This document shows positions 11,839 to 23,762 of a DNA stretch of 64,000 nucleotides, one piece after another. How positions within the stretch are numbered: position 1 is the first letter of the stretch; every line of letters starts with the position of its first letter. The notes below the pieces were generated by a model that was given only the letters and a program-made list of their open reading frames with translations, made no database searches and was not told the DNA's origin. The DNA comes from Hymenopus coronatus. Lineage: Eukaryota; Arthropoda; Insecta; Mantodea; Hymenopodidae. The DNA is taken from NCBI GenBank assembly GCA_030762935.1, contig CM060895.1:36930001-36994000 (forward strand). Direction: 5' to 3'. A program made the translations under genes and the position numbers.

Positions 11839-12102
11839 ACTTTCTCTGTACTTCTATGTACATAGTGTATAGAGAAGGTATTGCATTCCACCCAAAAATT
11901 TTATACCGAGATTACACCGGAAAAACATATTTTGGGTCCCCTGAATCCAAAACAAAGCATTTTTACTTTCTCCATACGCAGTATGTACATAGTGTATAGA
12001 GAAAGTATTGCACTCCACCAAAAATTCGATACCGAGATTTCACCGGAAATATATGTTTTACAGTCCCCAATATCCAAAAAAAGCATTTTCACAAAAAGGT
12101 CC

Positions 12103-12136
<34 letters not shown>

Positions 12137-13542
12137 GTGTGTGTCTGTGAACACGATAACTCAAAAACGAAAAGTCGGTAAAATACCAAACTTGGTATTT
12201 AAGTTTAGTATCTTCCAAGGATGCGACACGAAGATTTTGAGAAAAATCCCCCCACCCCCAACTACCCTTTACATGGAACTTTTTTCGAAAATTTTGATTT
12301 TCTCAAAAATGGCTCTAACGATTTTGATTAAAATTTCGGATATTAAACATATTTAACTGACAAATGAAATGTATATCTTGAATTTTCTGGGAATAGCCTC
12401 TGAGGAGTAGTTAATTCTGGATGAATTTCACTGAATTTTGAATAACTGCTAAACCGTAAGAGATGGACAAAAACTTACTGCAATGTAGAGCACGTTAAAA
12501 CACACAATTTATGTTATATACAGTTTTTCGTGGAGTTCGTCGTTTTTGAGACATTCCTTATTTTTGGTTTCTGCTATGAAAAACATACTTTTCTCATACA
12601 GGAACTTGTCAACTCCTATCCATATAAACAAAGGAACTTCATTGACATAGCAACCAGCTTTTGACTATCACTTTAACCTACGGTTGTCCTTTATTTCGCT
12701 TCTACTTACAAGGAAGCGAGTAATTAGACTATTTCTGCTATTTTTTTCTGATTAGCATAAAGTAAATAAAGGTATAAGCTTTTTAAGAATTATTTGTTGC
12801 AGGGATATGGAGAAAGTCATGTGAATGGTACACATCAGATTTTTACAAAAAGTTCCGTGTGTGTATCTGTGGGCAGCATAGCTCAAAAACGAAAAGATCT
12901 TTAAATACCAAACTTGGTATTTCAGTTTGGTATCTTTTAAGGATGCGACACGAAAATTTTCAAGAAAATCCCCCCCACCCCAAACTACCCTTTACTTGAT
13001 GCTTTGTTCAAAAATTTTGATTTTCTCAAAAATGCCTCTAACGATTTTGATTAAAATATCGTATATTAAAGATATTTACCTGACAAATATAATGTATATT
13101 TTGAACTTTCTGGGAATAGCCTCTGAAGACTACTTTATTGTGGGTGAAATTTTGCGGAATTATGGATAACTGCTAAACCGAAAGAGATGGACAAAAACTT
13201 ACCGCACAGAAAATGTTGAGCACATTCAAACAAACAATTTATGTTATATACATTTTTTGTGGAGTTGATCATTTTATGAGATATTGTTTTTTATTGGTTT
13301 CAGCTTTAAAAAACTTATACTTTTTTCATTCAGGAATTTGTCGACCGCTGTCCATACAAACAAAGGAACTTCAATCACATAGCAACCAGCTTTTGACTTT
13401 CACTTTAACCTATGGTAGTCCCTTATTTCACTTCTACTTACAAGGAAGCAAGTAATAAATTATTCCTGCTAATTTTTCTGTCGATTAGAATGAAGTAATT
13501 AGAAGCATAAGCTTTTTAACAATAATTTGTTGCAGAGATGTA
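11839..13542 (+). mobile_element. HINE-like host copy split by another copy
   Basis: Segments 11839-11964 and 12845-13542 join at the conserved GCATTTT / ACAAAAAG site. Together they form one copy, interrupted by the copy 11965-12844. It lacks its last ~50 bp, where a different fragment follows. Confidence 0.85.
11965..12844 (+). mobile_element. HINE-like copy nested, with GT expansion
   Basis: Complete copy starting ACTTTCTCCATACGC and ending CATCAGATTTTT. It has a (GT)n tract at about 12104-12134. It is inserted in the T run of its host, and the host reads through. Confidence 0.9.
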
Positions 13543-13865
13543 GAATTGACAATTTCTGAAGTATTTCAAGTTATTTGTTTCAGATTTAAGACTTTTCTCA
13601 CACTTTTCTCCTGGCAGTGCATAGAAACGAATTTCAATCACATGGCAACCAGCTTTTAAAAGATTTGACTATTTCTTTAGCGTAGTGTATACCCTTATTT
13701 CCCTTCTACTCACCAGGAAGCAATTAATTTAGACAATTTCTGCTAATGTTAATTTCTATCATCATATAGTATTTAGAAGAATATGCTTTTTAACAATAAT
13801 GTGTTACAGTAATGTAGAGAAAGTTATGTGAATGGAACACTTTTTTTTTTTTTTTTTTTTTTTTT
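13543..13865 (+). mobile_element. HINE-like 3' fragment with T run
   Basis: About 300 bp of 3' block with the ATTTCTATCATCATATAG variant, also found at 11735-11755. It ends GTGAATGGAACAC and then a ~23-base T run (13843-13865). The shared variants with the 11.2-11.8 kb copy suggest a local duplication. Confidence 0.8.
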
Positions 13866-14414
13866 CATGTATTGGACGCTCCAACAGATTTTCCAATCAA
13901 AATCTAATTAACCGTCCTAAAACAGTTTTCCCTTTAAGCAAACTGCGAGATTGATAAAAGATATTTAGCCGCAATGTCAATGAAGAATCGCTTATCCCGC
14001 GGTACCTGATTATTAACCTCCCGACGGTTATTAGTGTTTGTTTTGAATGCGCATGCGCAGCTCTATCATGGCTCGTTACTCACAACGGAACACAATGTCA
14101 ATCGTCTTACGTAGCGTATAGTAATTAGCCGTCTGCTATCGACTTGGCACAGCGTATCGAGAGCAACTGACGTATGGACTGATTAACTCCAGACCCCTAA
14201 TTAAACAGCCGAGTGCATTAATGCTCTATCATGCTCAAGGACCTGACCTCCCCTTTATAGCTGCCTCAGCATACCCGTTAATGATGTGGCCACCTTAGCT
14301 CCCTAATTATATCTGACACCTTCAAAACCACTTACCTCTATTCATTGAGACAAAAACCATTCACATGGCCACCTCTAACTGTTCCACATGCAAATTCTCC
14401 TTACAAAATAAGGA
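13866..14414. other. Unassigned stretch
   Basis: About 550 bp, less AT-rich than the repeats, with no supported frame, RNA or repeat. It contains GCGCATGCGCAG at about 14049. Confidence 0.4.
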
Positions 14415-14545
14415 GGTAAACATTAGCAGAAATGGTCTCATTACTTGCTTCCTTGTAAGTAGAAGGGAAATATGAAATTACACTAGGTTAAACCCACAAT
14501 CGAATCTTTAAAAAGCTGATTGCTATGTGAATAAGTGAAGTTCAG
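14415..14545 (-). mobile_element. HINE-like internal fragment
   Basis: Contains AACATTAGCAGAAATGGTC and the CTTCCTTGTAAGTAGAAG block, then loses similarity. Confidence 0.7.
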
Positions 14546-15685
14546 TTGGCTCTGCATTGCCAGTTAATGTAGAATACTCATTTCTGAGGAATAAGAAACA
14601 TTTCAATATAATAAAGAAAATAAAACTAATAAGCAAATGAATATAAAAGAACGGGGGGAAAGAGTCTGCAGTAACAAATAAATAAATGATCAAAGATATT
14701 AAAATGCAATACATTAGAATAAGCAATAAATGTAAAAAAAAATTGTAAAGAGTATTTATTCTATACGAAAGGAAGTTACTGCTGAAAGGAAAAACCAGAG
14801 ATTTAGGGATATTAGCTGCAAGGTTTATTTGGTAATGTGGGTCAGAAAGTCATCAGCAGAACGTATATATAATAAAATTCTGGAAATTTTGTGTTCCGAG
14901 TGTTACAAAGAAGAAACATTAAACATTAATGACCAAGGGTACTTTGGACCTGAAGGGAGCAAACTGTAGTCTAATGTTTTTGCTGTGGTGCTAAACTTAT
15001 TTGGTGAGAGGAGACCGATTTGGAAAAACCATTAACTGAAAATACTGACCAATAGAAATTAAGAAATGTTTAACTTCGGATCAATTCGTGTCCGATCATA
15101 GAAAATAGGAGGGACCATAAGAAATTTGTCTAAGCCCGAAGGGAGGTTACGGTCACGAATTGTAGAAGGGAAGAAGTTACTTATAAATTATCAATGGTGC
15201 TGAGCAGACATGTTGCATAAATTAACTTCAGTGCTGCGATATAAAGTATGTGTTTTTATTTTAGGAAAGTGGGTGGTGGACAAGGAGTCATTTCTCCGAG
15301 TTCACATGGGAATTAGAGCAGGGAATAGTTGGCAAATAATCTGGGTAAATTTGTAAAAGTTTAATTGTAAGCAACTATTCAGTGTGGGGGAATAACGTTG
15401 TAAACAAGAAAACGGAAGTCAGAGGGGACAAATAATGTATTGGTGTGAAATGGATACAACTGGGATAATCCGAAAAAAATACAGTGATTTTTTTTCACAC
15501 ATGCCCTGAGAAAATCCCTAAAAGAGATCCTACTTCTTATCCTTCCAAATCCTAAAGTAATAAACCATAAAATTCCCGCCACACAGTAAAACAAAAGAAA
15601 GGTGACCCCATTTGAGAAAACTTACGCAGGCAGTTTAAAATTCAAACGAATCACAAGAAATATCTCGAGAACTGGTAGAAGATAC
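14546..15685. other. Unassigned stretch with a decayed HINE-like fragment
   Basis: No gene is supported. Positions 15590-15680 resemble the minus-strand block around ATTTGAGAAAACTTA and AATCACAAGAAATATCTCG of the HINE-like family in a very decayed form. The rest shows nothing. Confidence 0.4.
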
Positions 15686-15899
15686 AGAACCGGCGTAGGA
15701 CAATTTTCTTTTGTTAATAGGACCATTAAAGAATGAAATGAGTTGCCTGTAGTAGCCTTTCAGGGCTGCCCTCTGACCTTAAAGAAGCTTAGGGATAATT
15801 TAATGAGAATAAATGATGGTTAATTTGGGTAGATATTGTGAAGTAATTAAGGATCTCAAAATATTTATACATCTAATTATTATTATTATTATTATTAAT
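15686..15899 (+). pseudogene. Non-LTR retrotransposon 3' end (RT C-terminus remnant)
   Basis: The frame 15698-15823 reads GQFSFVNRTIKE, then a TGA where a Trp is expected, then NELPVVAFQ and LTLKKLRDNL, and stops at TAA. The pattern F-x-x-R-T-x-x-x-W-N-x-L-P followed by FK-x-x-L is the usual C-terminal tail of reverse transcriptases from non-LTR retrotransposons. About 55 bp of AT-rich 3' UTR and an (ATT)n run (about 15878-15899) follow, matching the microsatellite tails of several non-LTR clades. It is 5'-truncated and dead. The clade cannot be named. Confidence 0.55.
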
Positions 15900-16007
15900 G
15901 TATATATTTGTAATATATAATACTTAAGTTGAGGCTTCATAATAACTGTTTATAAAATGCTCGTAATTGACATAAGTATTGCTATATTGAATAACACGTA
16001 GTTAGGG

Positions 16008-16945
16008 ATTCACATGACTTTCTCAACATCTCTTGAACAAATTATTGATAAAAAGCTTATGCTTCTTTTTACTTCATGCTAATCAGGAAAAAATTAGCAG
16101 AAACAGTCTTATACTTGCTTCCTTGTAAGTAGAAGCGAAATAAGGGAATAACATAGGTTAAAGGGATACTAAAAACTGGTTGCTATGTCGCTCAAGTTTC
16201 TTTGTTCAACACGAGTTGACAGATTCCTGAAATGAAATGGCGTTTTATTTATGGACGCTCTTTAACTGCTGTGGTTCTCAGCGTCCCATTCTATACTGGG
16301 CGTGAAAGACCGCTTAATTTTGCTCAGAGGCCTCTCCATCAGGCTTGAGGTTCTTTTACGTGCCGTAAATCTACGACACGGGACTCACGGCTTTACTTCC
16401 CTTCCGAAGGAAGCCATGCTAAGGAAAAAATCCATCGTCCTCCGCCGGGTTTGTACCCACGACCTTCGGTATATGAAGTCAGCATGGTAACCACTATACC
16501 ACGGAGGGCGACAAGACAGATTCCTGTATGAGAAAAGTATGTTTTTCCAAGCTGAAACCAAAAACAAGGAATATCTAAAAAAATGATCAACGCCACGAGA
16601 AAAATGAATATAACTTAAATTGTGTGCTTTAAAGTGCCTACATTTTTTGTGTGGTAAGTTTTTGTCCTTGTTTTTGGTTTCAGCTTTAAGAAACTTATAC
16701 TTTACTCATACAGGAATTTGTCATCTCCTGTCCATACAAAGGAACTTCAGTCACATAGCAACCAGCTTTTGACTATCACTTTAACCTATGGTACTCCCTT
16801 GTTTCGCTTCTACTTACAAGGAAGCAAGTAACAAGGTTATTTCTGCTAATTTTTTCTCGATTAGCATGAAGTAAATAGAATAATAAGAATAATTTGTTGG
16901 CGAGATGTAGAGAAAGTCATGTGAATGGAACACAAAAGATTTTTA
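16008..16945. mobile_element. Double-3'-ended HINE-like chimera, split by a SINE
   Basis: The left arm is a minus-strand 3' part (16008-16229 and 16527-16668). At 16668/16669, in GTTTTTGTCC/TTGTTTTTGG, it switches to a plus-strand 3' part (16669-16945) ending GTCATGTGAATGGAACAC. The result has two 3' ends facing outwards and no 5' palindrome. A second example is at 44303-45330. Confidence 0.8.
16230..16514 (-). mobile_element. tRNA-derived SINE, type C, with 12-bp target duplication
   Basis: On the minus strand a tRNA-like head begins CCTCCGTGGTATAGTGG, with a B-box-like GGGTACAAACCC. The body contains GCATGGCTTCCTTCGGAAGG and ends AACGCCATTTCATTT. GACAGATTCCTG flanks it at 16218-16229 and 16515-16526, within the HINE-like host. 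Other copies are at 35072-35300 and 43151-43395. Confidence 0.9.
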
Positions 16946-17482
16946 AAATAATTGTCTCTGGTGGTATGTTTTGTGAAAGAAATTTTCTGGTAAGCCATTA
17001 CAAAGGCAGACATGATAGAAATGCAATATGACGTAGAACAAACAAAGGAGAGAGGTGGGTCGACAACGAGATGGTAATCACACGCCACGTAATTCATTTT
17101 AATTAGTCGCGGCAAGCAGCAGGGGACTGACTGACTGCACTTTGAGTCCACAATGCATCAGAACAAATACCTCGCTGCAACGGAAACGCACGCAAACCAT
17201 GTCTCCAGTGTAATCTTCCTGTTCCGGGAAATACCGCGACGGCTTTAAATTAACTTTTCAACCTGCAGGAACATCTGACTGTCTCATTTCTTCTGTATGA
17301 GCATTGTACATGCTATTATGATCTGACCCTGAAACATTTAAGGTATGTCAAGAGAACTCTGGTGACCTGTTCTTGCAGCCGCGGAACACCCAGCGCCGTC
17401 TTGTCTGCATATCCGGTCGTACGTAGCACTGACGTCAATTGTGGACTATCAAAGCTATCACCGAAGCACATGTCTAAAAAGA
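16946..17482. other. Unassigned stretch
   Basis: About 540 bp of mixed composition. No repeat, frame or RNA is recognised. Confidence 0.4.
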
Positions 17483-18795
17483 TCTGATGTGTTCCATTGG
17501 CATGACTTTCTCTACATCTCTATAACATTCTTTTTGTAGCTTTATGTCCTTTAACCTGGTTGGTCATATCGGACGATGGATGAAATTGGTGAAATGATGC
17601 TCAAATGATCTCGGGGTCCATGGAGCTTAAAGTTACTCGACATTCGTCTTCTCAGGATAAGGGAAAACCCCGAAAAAACCTTATCCGAGCAACTCACCCT
17701 AACCGAGATTCGTTAAGAAGCGTATTCTTCTATTTACTTTCTGCTAATCGAAGAATATGTTATGAAGATCTTCGTACTTTACGACGTTTGCGGAGAGCCA
17801 TTCCAAACAAACGAAGAGGAATGCTGACTTCAGGAATTGTGTTGATCTATGACAACGCTCGTCCACACACTGCTGGCATAATCCATCGGTTCTTTGAACA
17901 ATTTCAATGGGACATTTTCGATCATCCGCCGTATAGTCCTGACCTGGCACCCAGTGACTTACCTGAACTGAAGACGTGGCTAGTAGGATATCACTTTCAA
18001 ACCAGCGAAGATCTTCAAAACAACGTCAATGCTCATTTGAAATCATTGGCGGCAACATTTTTTGAAGCGGGTATTGAAAAGCTTGTGCACAGGTACGATA
18101 AATGTCTCAATCCTTTCGGTGATTATGTTGTAAAGTAACCATAAGTGTACAACACTTTTAGTAATAAAATAATTATTTTCTAAGAACTTATCTTTTATTT
18201 ATAACCTATCGGAGTTTGAAAACAAAAAAAACGGCCCTCGTTCATTAGCAGAAGTGCTTTCTTGCAAGTAGAATAGAAATAAAGTAATACACTGGGCTAA
18301 AAGGATATTCAACTTTTAAAAGTTAGTTGCCATGTGGATGAAACCCGTTTCTATGTATTGCCAGGAGTTGACAAATTCCCGTGTGTGAAAAGATTTAAGC
18401 ATTTTAAAAGTGAAACCAATAACAAGGAATATCTCAAAACAAAAACTCCACGAAAAAATGTAGAATTACATAAATTGTGTGTTTCAAAGAGCTCTACATA
18501 TTTTGTATAGTAAGTTTTTGTGTATCCCTTACGTTTTTCTAGTTATGCTAAATCCAGCAAAATTCACCCAGAATGAAAAGGCCTTCACAGGCTATTCCCT
18601 GAAAATTAAAGATATTCATTTTATTTGTCGTTTAAATATCTTTAATTTACCGTATTTTATTCAAAATCGTTATAGCCATTTTTGAGAAAATCAGCATTTT
18701 CGAAAATTTTTCCATGTAAAGGGTAGCTTGGAGGGGGGATTTCTCCAAAACTTTGTGTTGCATCCTTGGAAGATACAAAACTTATATACCAAATT
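17483..18795 (-). mobile_element. HINE-like host copy split by a 184-bp insert and a mariner remnant
   Basis: Host pieces lie at 17483-17533 (3' end TCTGATGTGTTCC), 17718-17748 (ATTCTTCTATTTAC and GCTAATCGA) and 18240-18795. Between the first two is an unrecognised 184-bp piece. Between the last two is the mariner fragment. The 5' part is missing and a type B SINE follows. Confidence 0.75.
17752..18237 (+). pseudogene. Mariner (DD34D) transposase C-terminal remnant
   Basis: From about codon 50 of the open frame ending at 18138, the protein matches mariner transposase: RRLRRAIPNKRRGMLTSG, then YDNARPHTA with the second catalytic Asp, then HPPYSPDLAPSD with the third. Exactly 34 residues separate these two aspartates, as in the mariner clade. 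The usual YHLF after PSD is missing. The C-terminus reads GIEKLVHRYDKCLN and VVK. The first ~50 codons of the frame (from 17605) belong to other repeats, so the ATG there is not the real start, and the N-terminal DNA-binding half and first Asp are absent. The 3' UTR runs to about 18237 and is shared with 28617-28706. It is non-functional. Confidence 0.9.
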
Positions 18796-18829
18796 ATAAG
18801 TATTATAATTTTTTTTTGTTAATGGTTTC

Positions 18830-19058
18830 ATTTGTATAGCCCCCTTTAACTTCAAGTTATATCGGAGGCTTTGACTTGTGAAACATCTTATATTACTGTC
18901 GGTTTTTAGAACGTTGGGTTAATCAATTTTATATTACTAAATACACGCACATTCACTCACTCATGCATACTTCCAACTGTGGGGGATAGGGAATAATTCT
19001 GGCTAAAGAAAAACACCTCGCCCCAGCCGGGAATCGAACCCGGGATCTCCGGGTGAGA
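18830..19058 (-). mobile_element. tRNA-derived SINE, type B
   Basis: On the minus strand the head includes the B box GGGTTCGATTCCC (about 19028-19040). The body ends with the AAAGGGGGCTATACAAATG motif seen at 5297-5313. It is preceded on the plus strand by a T run. It separates two minus HINE-like copies. Confidence 0.8.
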
Positions 19059-19059
19059 A

Positions 19060-19824
19060 GTTCACAAATTATTGTTAATAAGCTTATTTTTCTATCTACT
19101 TCATGCTAATAGAGATAGACACCAGTAGAAACAGTCATTACTTAGTTCCTTGTAAGTAGAAGGGAAATAAGAGAATACGCTAGGGTAAAGTGATAGTCAA
19201 ATGATTAAAATTATGGTTTCTATGGTAGAGAAATCCATTTCTTTGAGTAGTCATAAGTGAACTAGTTTCCGTATGAGAAACATTTTAACTATTTTAAAAA
19301 TGAAACCAATAACAAGGAGTATCTCAAAAACGGTCAACTCTACGAAAAAAAAAAATGGACATAGCATAAACTGCGTGTTATAACGAGCTCTTCATTATGT
19401 CAAGTTTTTGTCTATCTGTTACGCTTTACCGGTTATGCAAAAGTTGTTCAGGATAAAGATGTCAAGATACACATTTTATTTGTCATGTAATCAAAATTAT
19501 TAGAGCCGTTTTTGAGATAATCAAAACTTTAGAAATTTTCTCCATGTAAAGGGTCGTTGGTGGTGGAGGTATTTTCTTGAAAATATTCGTGTAGCATCCT
19601 TGGAAGGTACAGAATTTAAATACCAAGTTTGGTATTTAACGGATTTCTCGTTTTTGAGTTGTGCTGCCCACAGACACACACGCACTGACAGACTCAAACA
19701 TAGACCTTTTTCTATTTTTTTTTTTTGGATGTGTTTTCTCACAACACATATTTCTGGTGAAATCTAGGTAACGAATTTTTGAGTGCAATACAGTACCTTC
19801 TCTATACACTATGTGCATAGTGTA
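19060..19824 (-). mobile_element. HINE-like copy lacking its 3' terminal ~55 bp
   Basis: Begins at ACAAATTATTGTTAATAAGC and ends in the 5' palindrome (CTATGTGCATAG at 19809-19820), but the outer arm beyond it is lost. Confidence 0.85.
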
Positions 19825-19837
19825 CCCTTACAAAAAG

Positions 19838-20155
19838 TATTTTCGTCTAAACAATGACGATAAATATGTGTGGCTATATAGTTCATGCGAAATATATAAA
19901 CTTTACTGCTGGCTATGTTTGTTGTCTGCAACAGAGAAAACTCCCTGGAGTACGACGGGTTTCGCAAATTTAGTGTATTTGATCACGGCTCTGGATAAAT
20001 ATGAGATCAGCAACGGATATAAAATAACATGTAATGGACAATTCTTATATTGTCTGGCTCTTGTACCCTTGTGCATAAAATGTGGCCGTTATGGAACGAA
20101 GTTTATGTTGGCACTGATCATATATCGCCCCACCCCTACAAACTTGACTACCTGA
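19838..20155 (+). pseudogene. hAT-type transposase remnant, TTF zinc-finger region
   Basis: The frame reads NNDDKYVWLYSSCE, then LYCWLCLLSATEKTPWSTTG, then FANLVYLITALDKYE. The combination K-Y-V-W-L, C-x-x-C and W-S-x-T-G-F followed by a helix ending H/K-Y-E is the TTF-type zinc-finger module at the N-terminus of hAT transposases and the ZMYM-like proteins derived from them. The frame's first ATG lies inside the HINE-like palindrome (19811), so it is not the native start. After about codon 70 the resemblance stops although the frame stays open to 20155. No catalytic RNase-H region is present. It is a dead fragment. Confidence 0.6.
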
Positions 20156-20181
20156 TTTTCCCGAGCCGCTGTATTACCAGG

Positions 20182-20208
20182 AGAGAGAGAGAGAGAGAGA
20201 GAGAGAGT
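20182..20208. repeat. (GA)n microsatellite
   Basis: About 13 GA units, followed by a T/C-rich stretch to 20290. Confidence 0.9.
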
Positions 20209-20314
20209 ACTTTTTTTTCCGCTTTATTTTCTGTTTCCTCTTTTCTTACCATTTTACCTATTTTTCCTTTATTTCGTTTTCTTTTTGTCTACAGATACAT
20301 ATACATATGCACAT

Positions 20315-20480
20315 TTACAATGCCTAAGGTGGTTCTCGAACCCACTATCCCCTGCGCCACGAAGCACCAAAGCTAGGCACTTTAGCGAGCGCGACCATGG
20401 GGACCGCAAAAATAAATGTATCTATGGAGGCTTGAACCTCAACTCCCTCGACATCTTAGCCCGACGCCGAGACTAATCAT
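20315..20480 (-). mobile_element. Possible tRNA-like SINE heads
   Basis: The minus strand contains two B-box-like motifs, GGTTCAAGCC near 20433 and GGTTCGAGAACC near 20332. The first has an A-box-like segment upstream. There is no second copy in the window. Confidence 0.35.
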
Positions 20481-20499
20481 AGCGCTAAATAATGCCATC

Positions 20500-22189
20500 T
20501 TTCGTGTAGCGTATTTTATAACGATCGCATAATAGTAACAGTAATAGCACATAGAATAATAATGTTAAAATATATAAAATAAATGTGGTTAATAAATGTC
20601 AGACATGTTTGGAACCAAAGAAATGCGACGAAATGTAAAAGGCTTTTGCTTGACAGCGGACCCTAGAAGAAAATAATGATGACGTAGGAAGAGTTGGTCA
20701 GTCTCGTCAACCATATACAGAATGGGAGACGAATAAGTAAAAATAATTTACTATTTAGTGGAAAACAAAACGTATAACACAAAATTGTGTCTCATTTTGT
20801 CCGCTTACTAATATCATTATCATAAATGAAGCACAAATTTCCAAGGTCTAACGTGTTTTGAACGGCCCTGTGTTGTGTATCTCCTGTGTTTACATACATC
20901 ACACAATAGTCAGCTCCTGTGTTTAGTACAACTTGCACACCGCCAATCTTTATGCACGTGACTCACGAGACAGAGATTCAGCCGCAAACTTTCCTTTACA
21001 CAATGAATGGCTATACATATGCTAAATAAGCAGATATTATTTTAATTTATGCCAACAAATGGGGAATATACCAATGTTGCGAGGAACTATATCATAGGCG
21101 ATTTCTAAATAATCTTCCAAAAAGACGAACGTTAACTGCAGTGCATCAAGGATCTGTGACACAAATTCTCTTAGTTCTCGATTGGAAGGCTTTTTTTACG
21201 TAATTGTTGAGGTTTAGTTTTAATTTCTCATCTTTGTAGGAGCAATGAGGGTGATTTTGGCATTTAAAGATACCAAACCTGTGAAATTTTCAAATTCAAT
21301 GCTTCTTAAGAAATTACATTCACTTTTTACCACATCTCACTATTGCTATGTGTAACTGACAGAAATTTTGAGACAAATGCATTAAGGAGTTTTTGAGAAA
21401 AAAGTTTTTGCTAACTACTCTACCAAAAAAAAAAGTTCCCTGCGTTTCAATTTTCAAGATATTGTAGCAAAACTACGTATTTACATTCCAGAAATAATAT
21501 TTTTAAAGAAATTATTGGATATGAGTTTCAAGTTAATTAAATATTACAGTAGGAAAAGGTATGATAAACTATTAGTTCATACTTGTTTATTAGTTTTGTG
21601 GATTAACTCATTTTGTTAATAAAAATGCATAATTAATTTTTATTGCTTAGAGTTAATTGGATATTTTTTTATTTATTATGATATTAAGGTTTGAGACAGT
21701 GCATGTCTTGTCACGGAGCAAAGAGTTATTCAGAAGCGAAAGAAAAATCATAGCTAATAATATAAAGTATACCACGAAGGGAAACATAAATGTACATTGA
21801 AAATGGGAAGGGAAGAAAGATTTCAAACACGTCTAAGTAGCCGAGTTGTCACGAGCTAGTAGCACAGTATACCGTTAAGGCAGAGCATTGAACCGAAGGG
21901 GTGAGAGTACATTGCCCGATGGGAACATAACAGGAAAATAGAAAACAATGCTACCGCTGGTCAGGCGACACTTTTTGAGGCACTTGGCGTAGAACATCGG
22001 CAGAGCAAAGATGTGATATTTGGGGTGCGTAGTGGAGCCGAACAGGCTAACTTTAGTCGTGAGGGAAATAGTTATTTTAATACAGACCAGAGTACGGACG
22101 AAATCACTGCATCAAAAGTAATAAGAAATAATAGGCGCGATCGGGTAAAGCGTAGCATCACAGTATAAAATTTAAGAGAAATGCGTGTG
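20500..22189. other. Unassigned AT-rich stretch
   Basis: About 1.7 kb without HINE-like copies, supported frames or RNAs. This is part of the longest interval without recognised mobile DNA. Confidence 0.45.
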
Positions 22190-22380
22190 TGTTCGACGGC
22201 GGAAAAAGGCCGAACTAAACGAATAAATCACTTGTGTCTTACCACCCCTGAAAAGAGTTTCCATGCTAGCAAAATCCTGAGATAGGGCACCCACATCTCC
22301 ACACTATTCCAAGTAGCCTAAACCTGCATCCGGGACACGAACCCATAACCCCGTTACCGCCCCAGTATCTCTTGTAGAAG
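22190..22380 (-). mobile_element. Possible SINE-like fragment
   Basis: The minus strand has GGGTTCGTGTCCC, resembling a B box, near 22333-22345, followed by a moderately GC-rich body. It is a single copy, so this is weak. Positions 22381-23057 show nothing. Confidence 0.25.
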
Positions 22381-23057
22381 AATCAAACTGATTGGTTGAA
22401 ATGTGCACCTCAAGGAGAATTTTGAACATTTACATGTGTTGAAAAATGCATTTAGAGAAACACGGCTTTTAATAATTGAAGTCACCATTAAAACTTCCAT
22501 TTAAAAATCATTCGACAAGTAATTAAACTGCAAGTGGCTGAAAATAAAACTTCTGAATAATAATCTACAAGGAGCAGGGTAAATTAGTGTGCTGAAATCC
22601 AAAAATCAACATTTTCGAGAATTTTGGTCAATTTTCACAGGTTGTTCCCCTTAGAGAACAGAAATGCAAATGCTCCCATGTTGGTTTGAGTTGTGTGCCT
22701 GTTCAATAAAACAAATTAAAATAAACTGTAATAATGATAGTATGTTCAATATTGTTAAGCTGGATCTTGATCACTCTGATACTGATCAGAAAACTTTATA
22801 GTTACGTAGGTTAACGTTTCAGAACGATCGATATTCTTCCCTCACATCACTACACCTTAGTCGGACAGGGCAAAAGGCATAGGAGGGTCAACCGTGTAGC
22901 TTGTTACGTAAACAATCACCGAACGTTTGATATAGAGAATAATAGCAAACCTAAAAACATTGTGAGATTTTTCCATAACCTTCAAAAATAGCGAGAAAAA
23001 AACTGTTAATGCTGGCTCATCACTTTTTCCTCGAACTCTGATATAAAGATTTGCAGT

Positions 23058-23098
23058 TATTCAGCCAGAATTTGTGTGTGTGTGTGTGTGTGTGTGTA
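23058..23098. repeat. (GT)n microsatellite outside the HINE-like family
   Basis: About 14 GT units in otherwise unassigned sequence. The HINE-like flanks (CCGTGTGTCTGTG) are absent. Positions 23099-23762 show nothing supportable. Confidence 0.9.
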
Positions 23099-23762
23099 AA
23101 TTTTATATAATTATATTAATGGAATTATAATAAGGAGCTGGGGAAGATCTCGAAGGAAATCCAGGTATTGGTAAGTCGATGGCCACAATTGAGATGTGTT
23201 TTTATTTTCTAATAGGAACGAGAGAAAAGAGTAAGTAAATAATGAGAAAATATTCATCACAGCAAACAAATTTTAAGGCTCTTTTTCTGGTTTTATTTAA
23301 ATCAATGCTGGGTACATTATTTAATCATAAAATTCGTGAAATTGTAATTTTAATAATTCTGTTAACCAAAATTAAATAAATTTACTTGAAACAAAGCAGT
23401 TTATAAATTACATCATTACATATTTTTAATTTAAATAAATGTCAAAAATCTCTCTCAGAGAATATTTGAAAATTGCTGTGTATCTGTCAACTATCGATCT
23501 TTACTTCGCAGGCGATGTCAACTAGAATGTATTCTTCCGCGAACGCATCTGCACAACCATCACATGGTTGTAAGTTGTGTTCGTTTGCTGTACACGGGTG
23601 ATAAGTTCTGATCGTTTATTAAAACGCGTACCCTCATTTCACTAATCTGACTTTCACTGTTCGATAATCAACTTATGAAAAGTATAATAAATGAAAGGCG
23701 TAGGCATAGGGGAGTTGATTATCAGTACGAAAGTGAAATTCTGCCGTAAAAATACAATTGAG

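Noticed and set aside
17605..17751. N-terminal part of the mariner open frame as genuine transposase
   Set aside because: These codons do not resemble mariner and include a HINE-like fragment (17718-17748). The frame is open by chance.
23214..23232. 15-nt microexon between TTTTCTAATAG and GTAAGTA
   Set aside because: Too short and without any neighbouring exon. Such motifs are expected by chance in AT-rich DNA.
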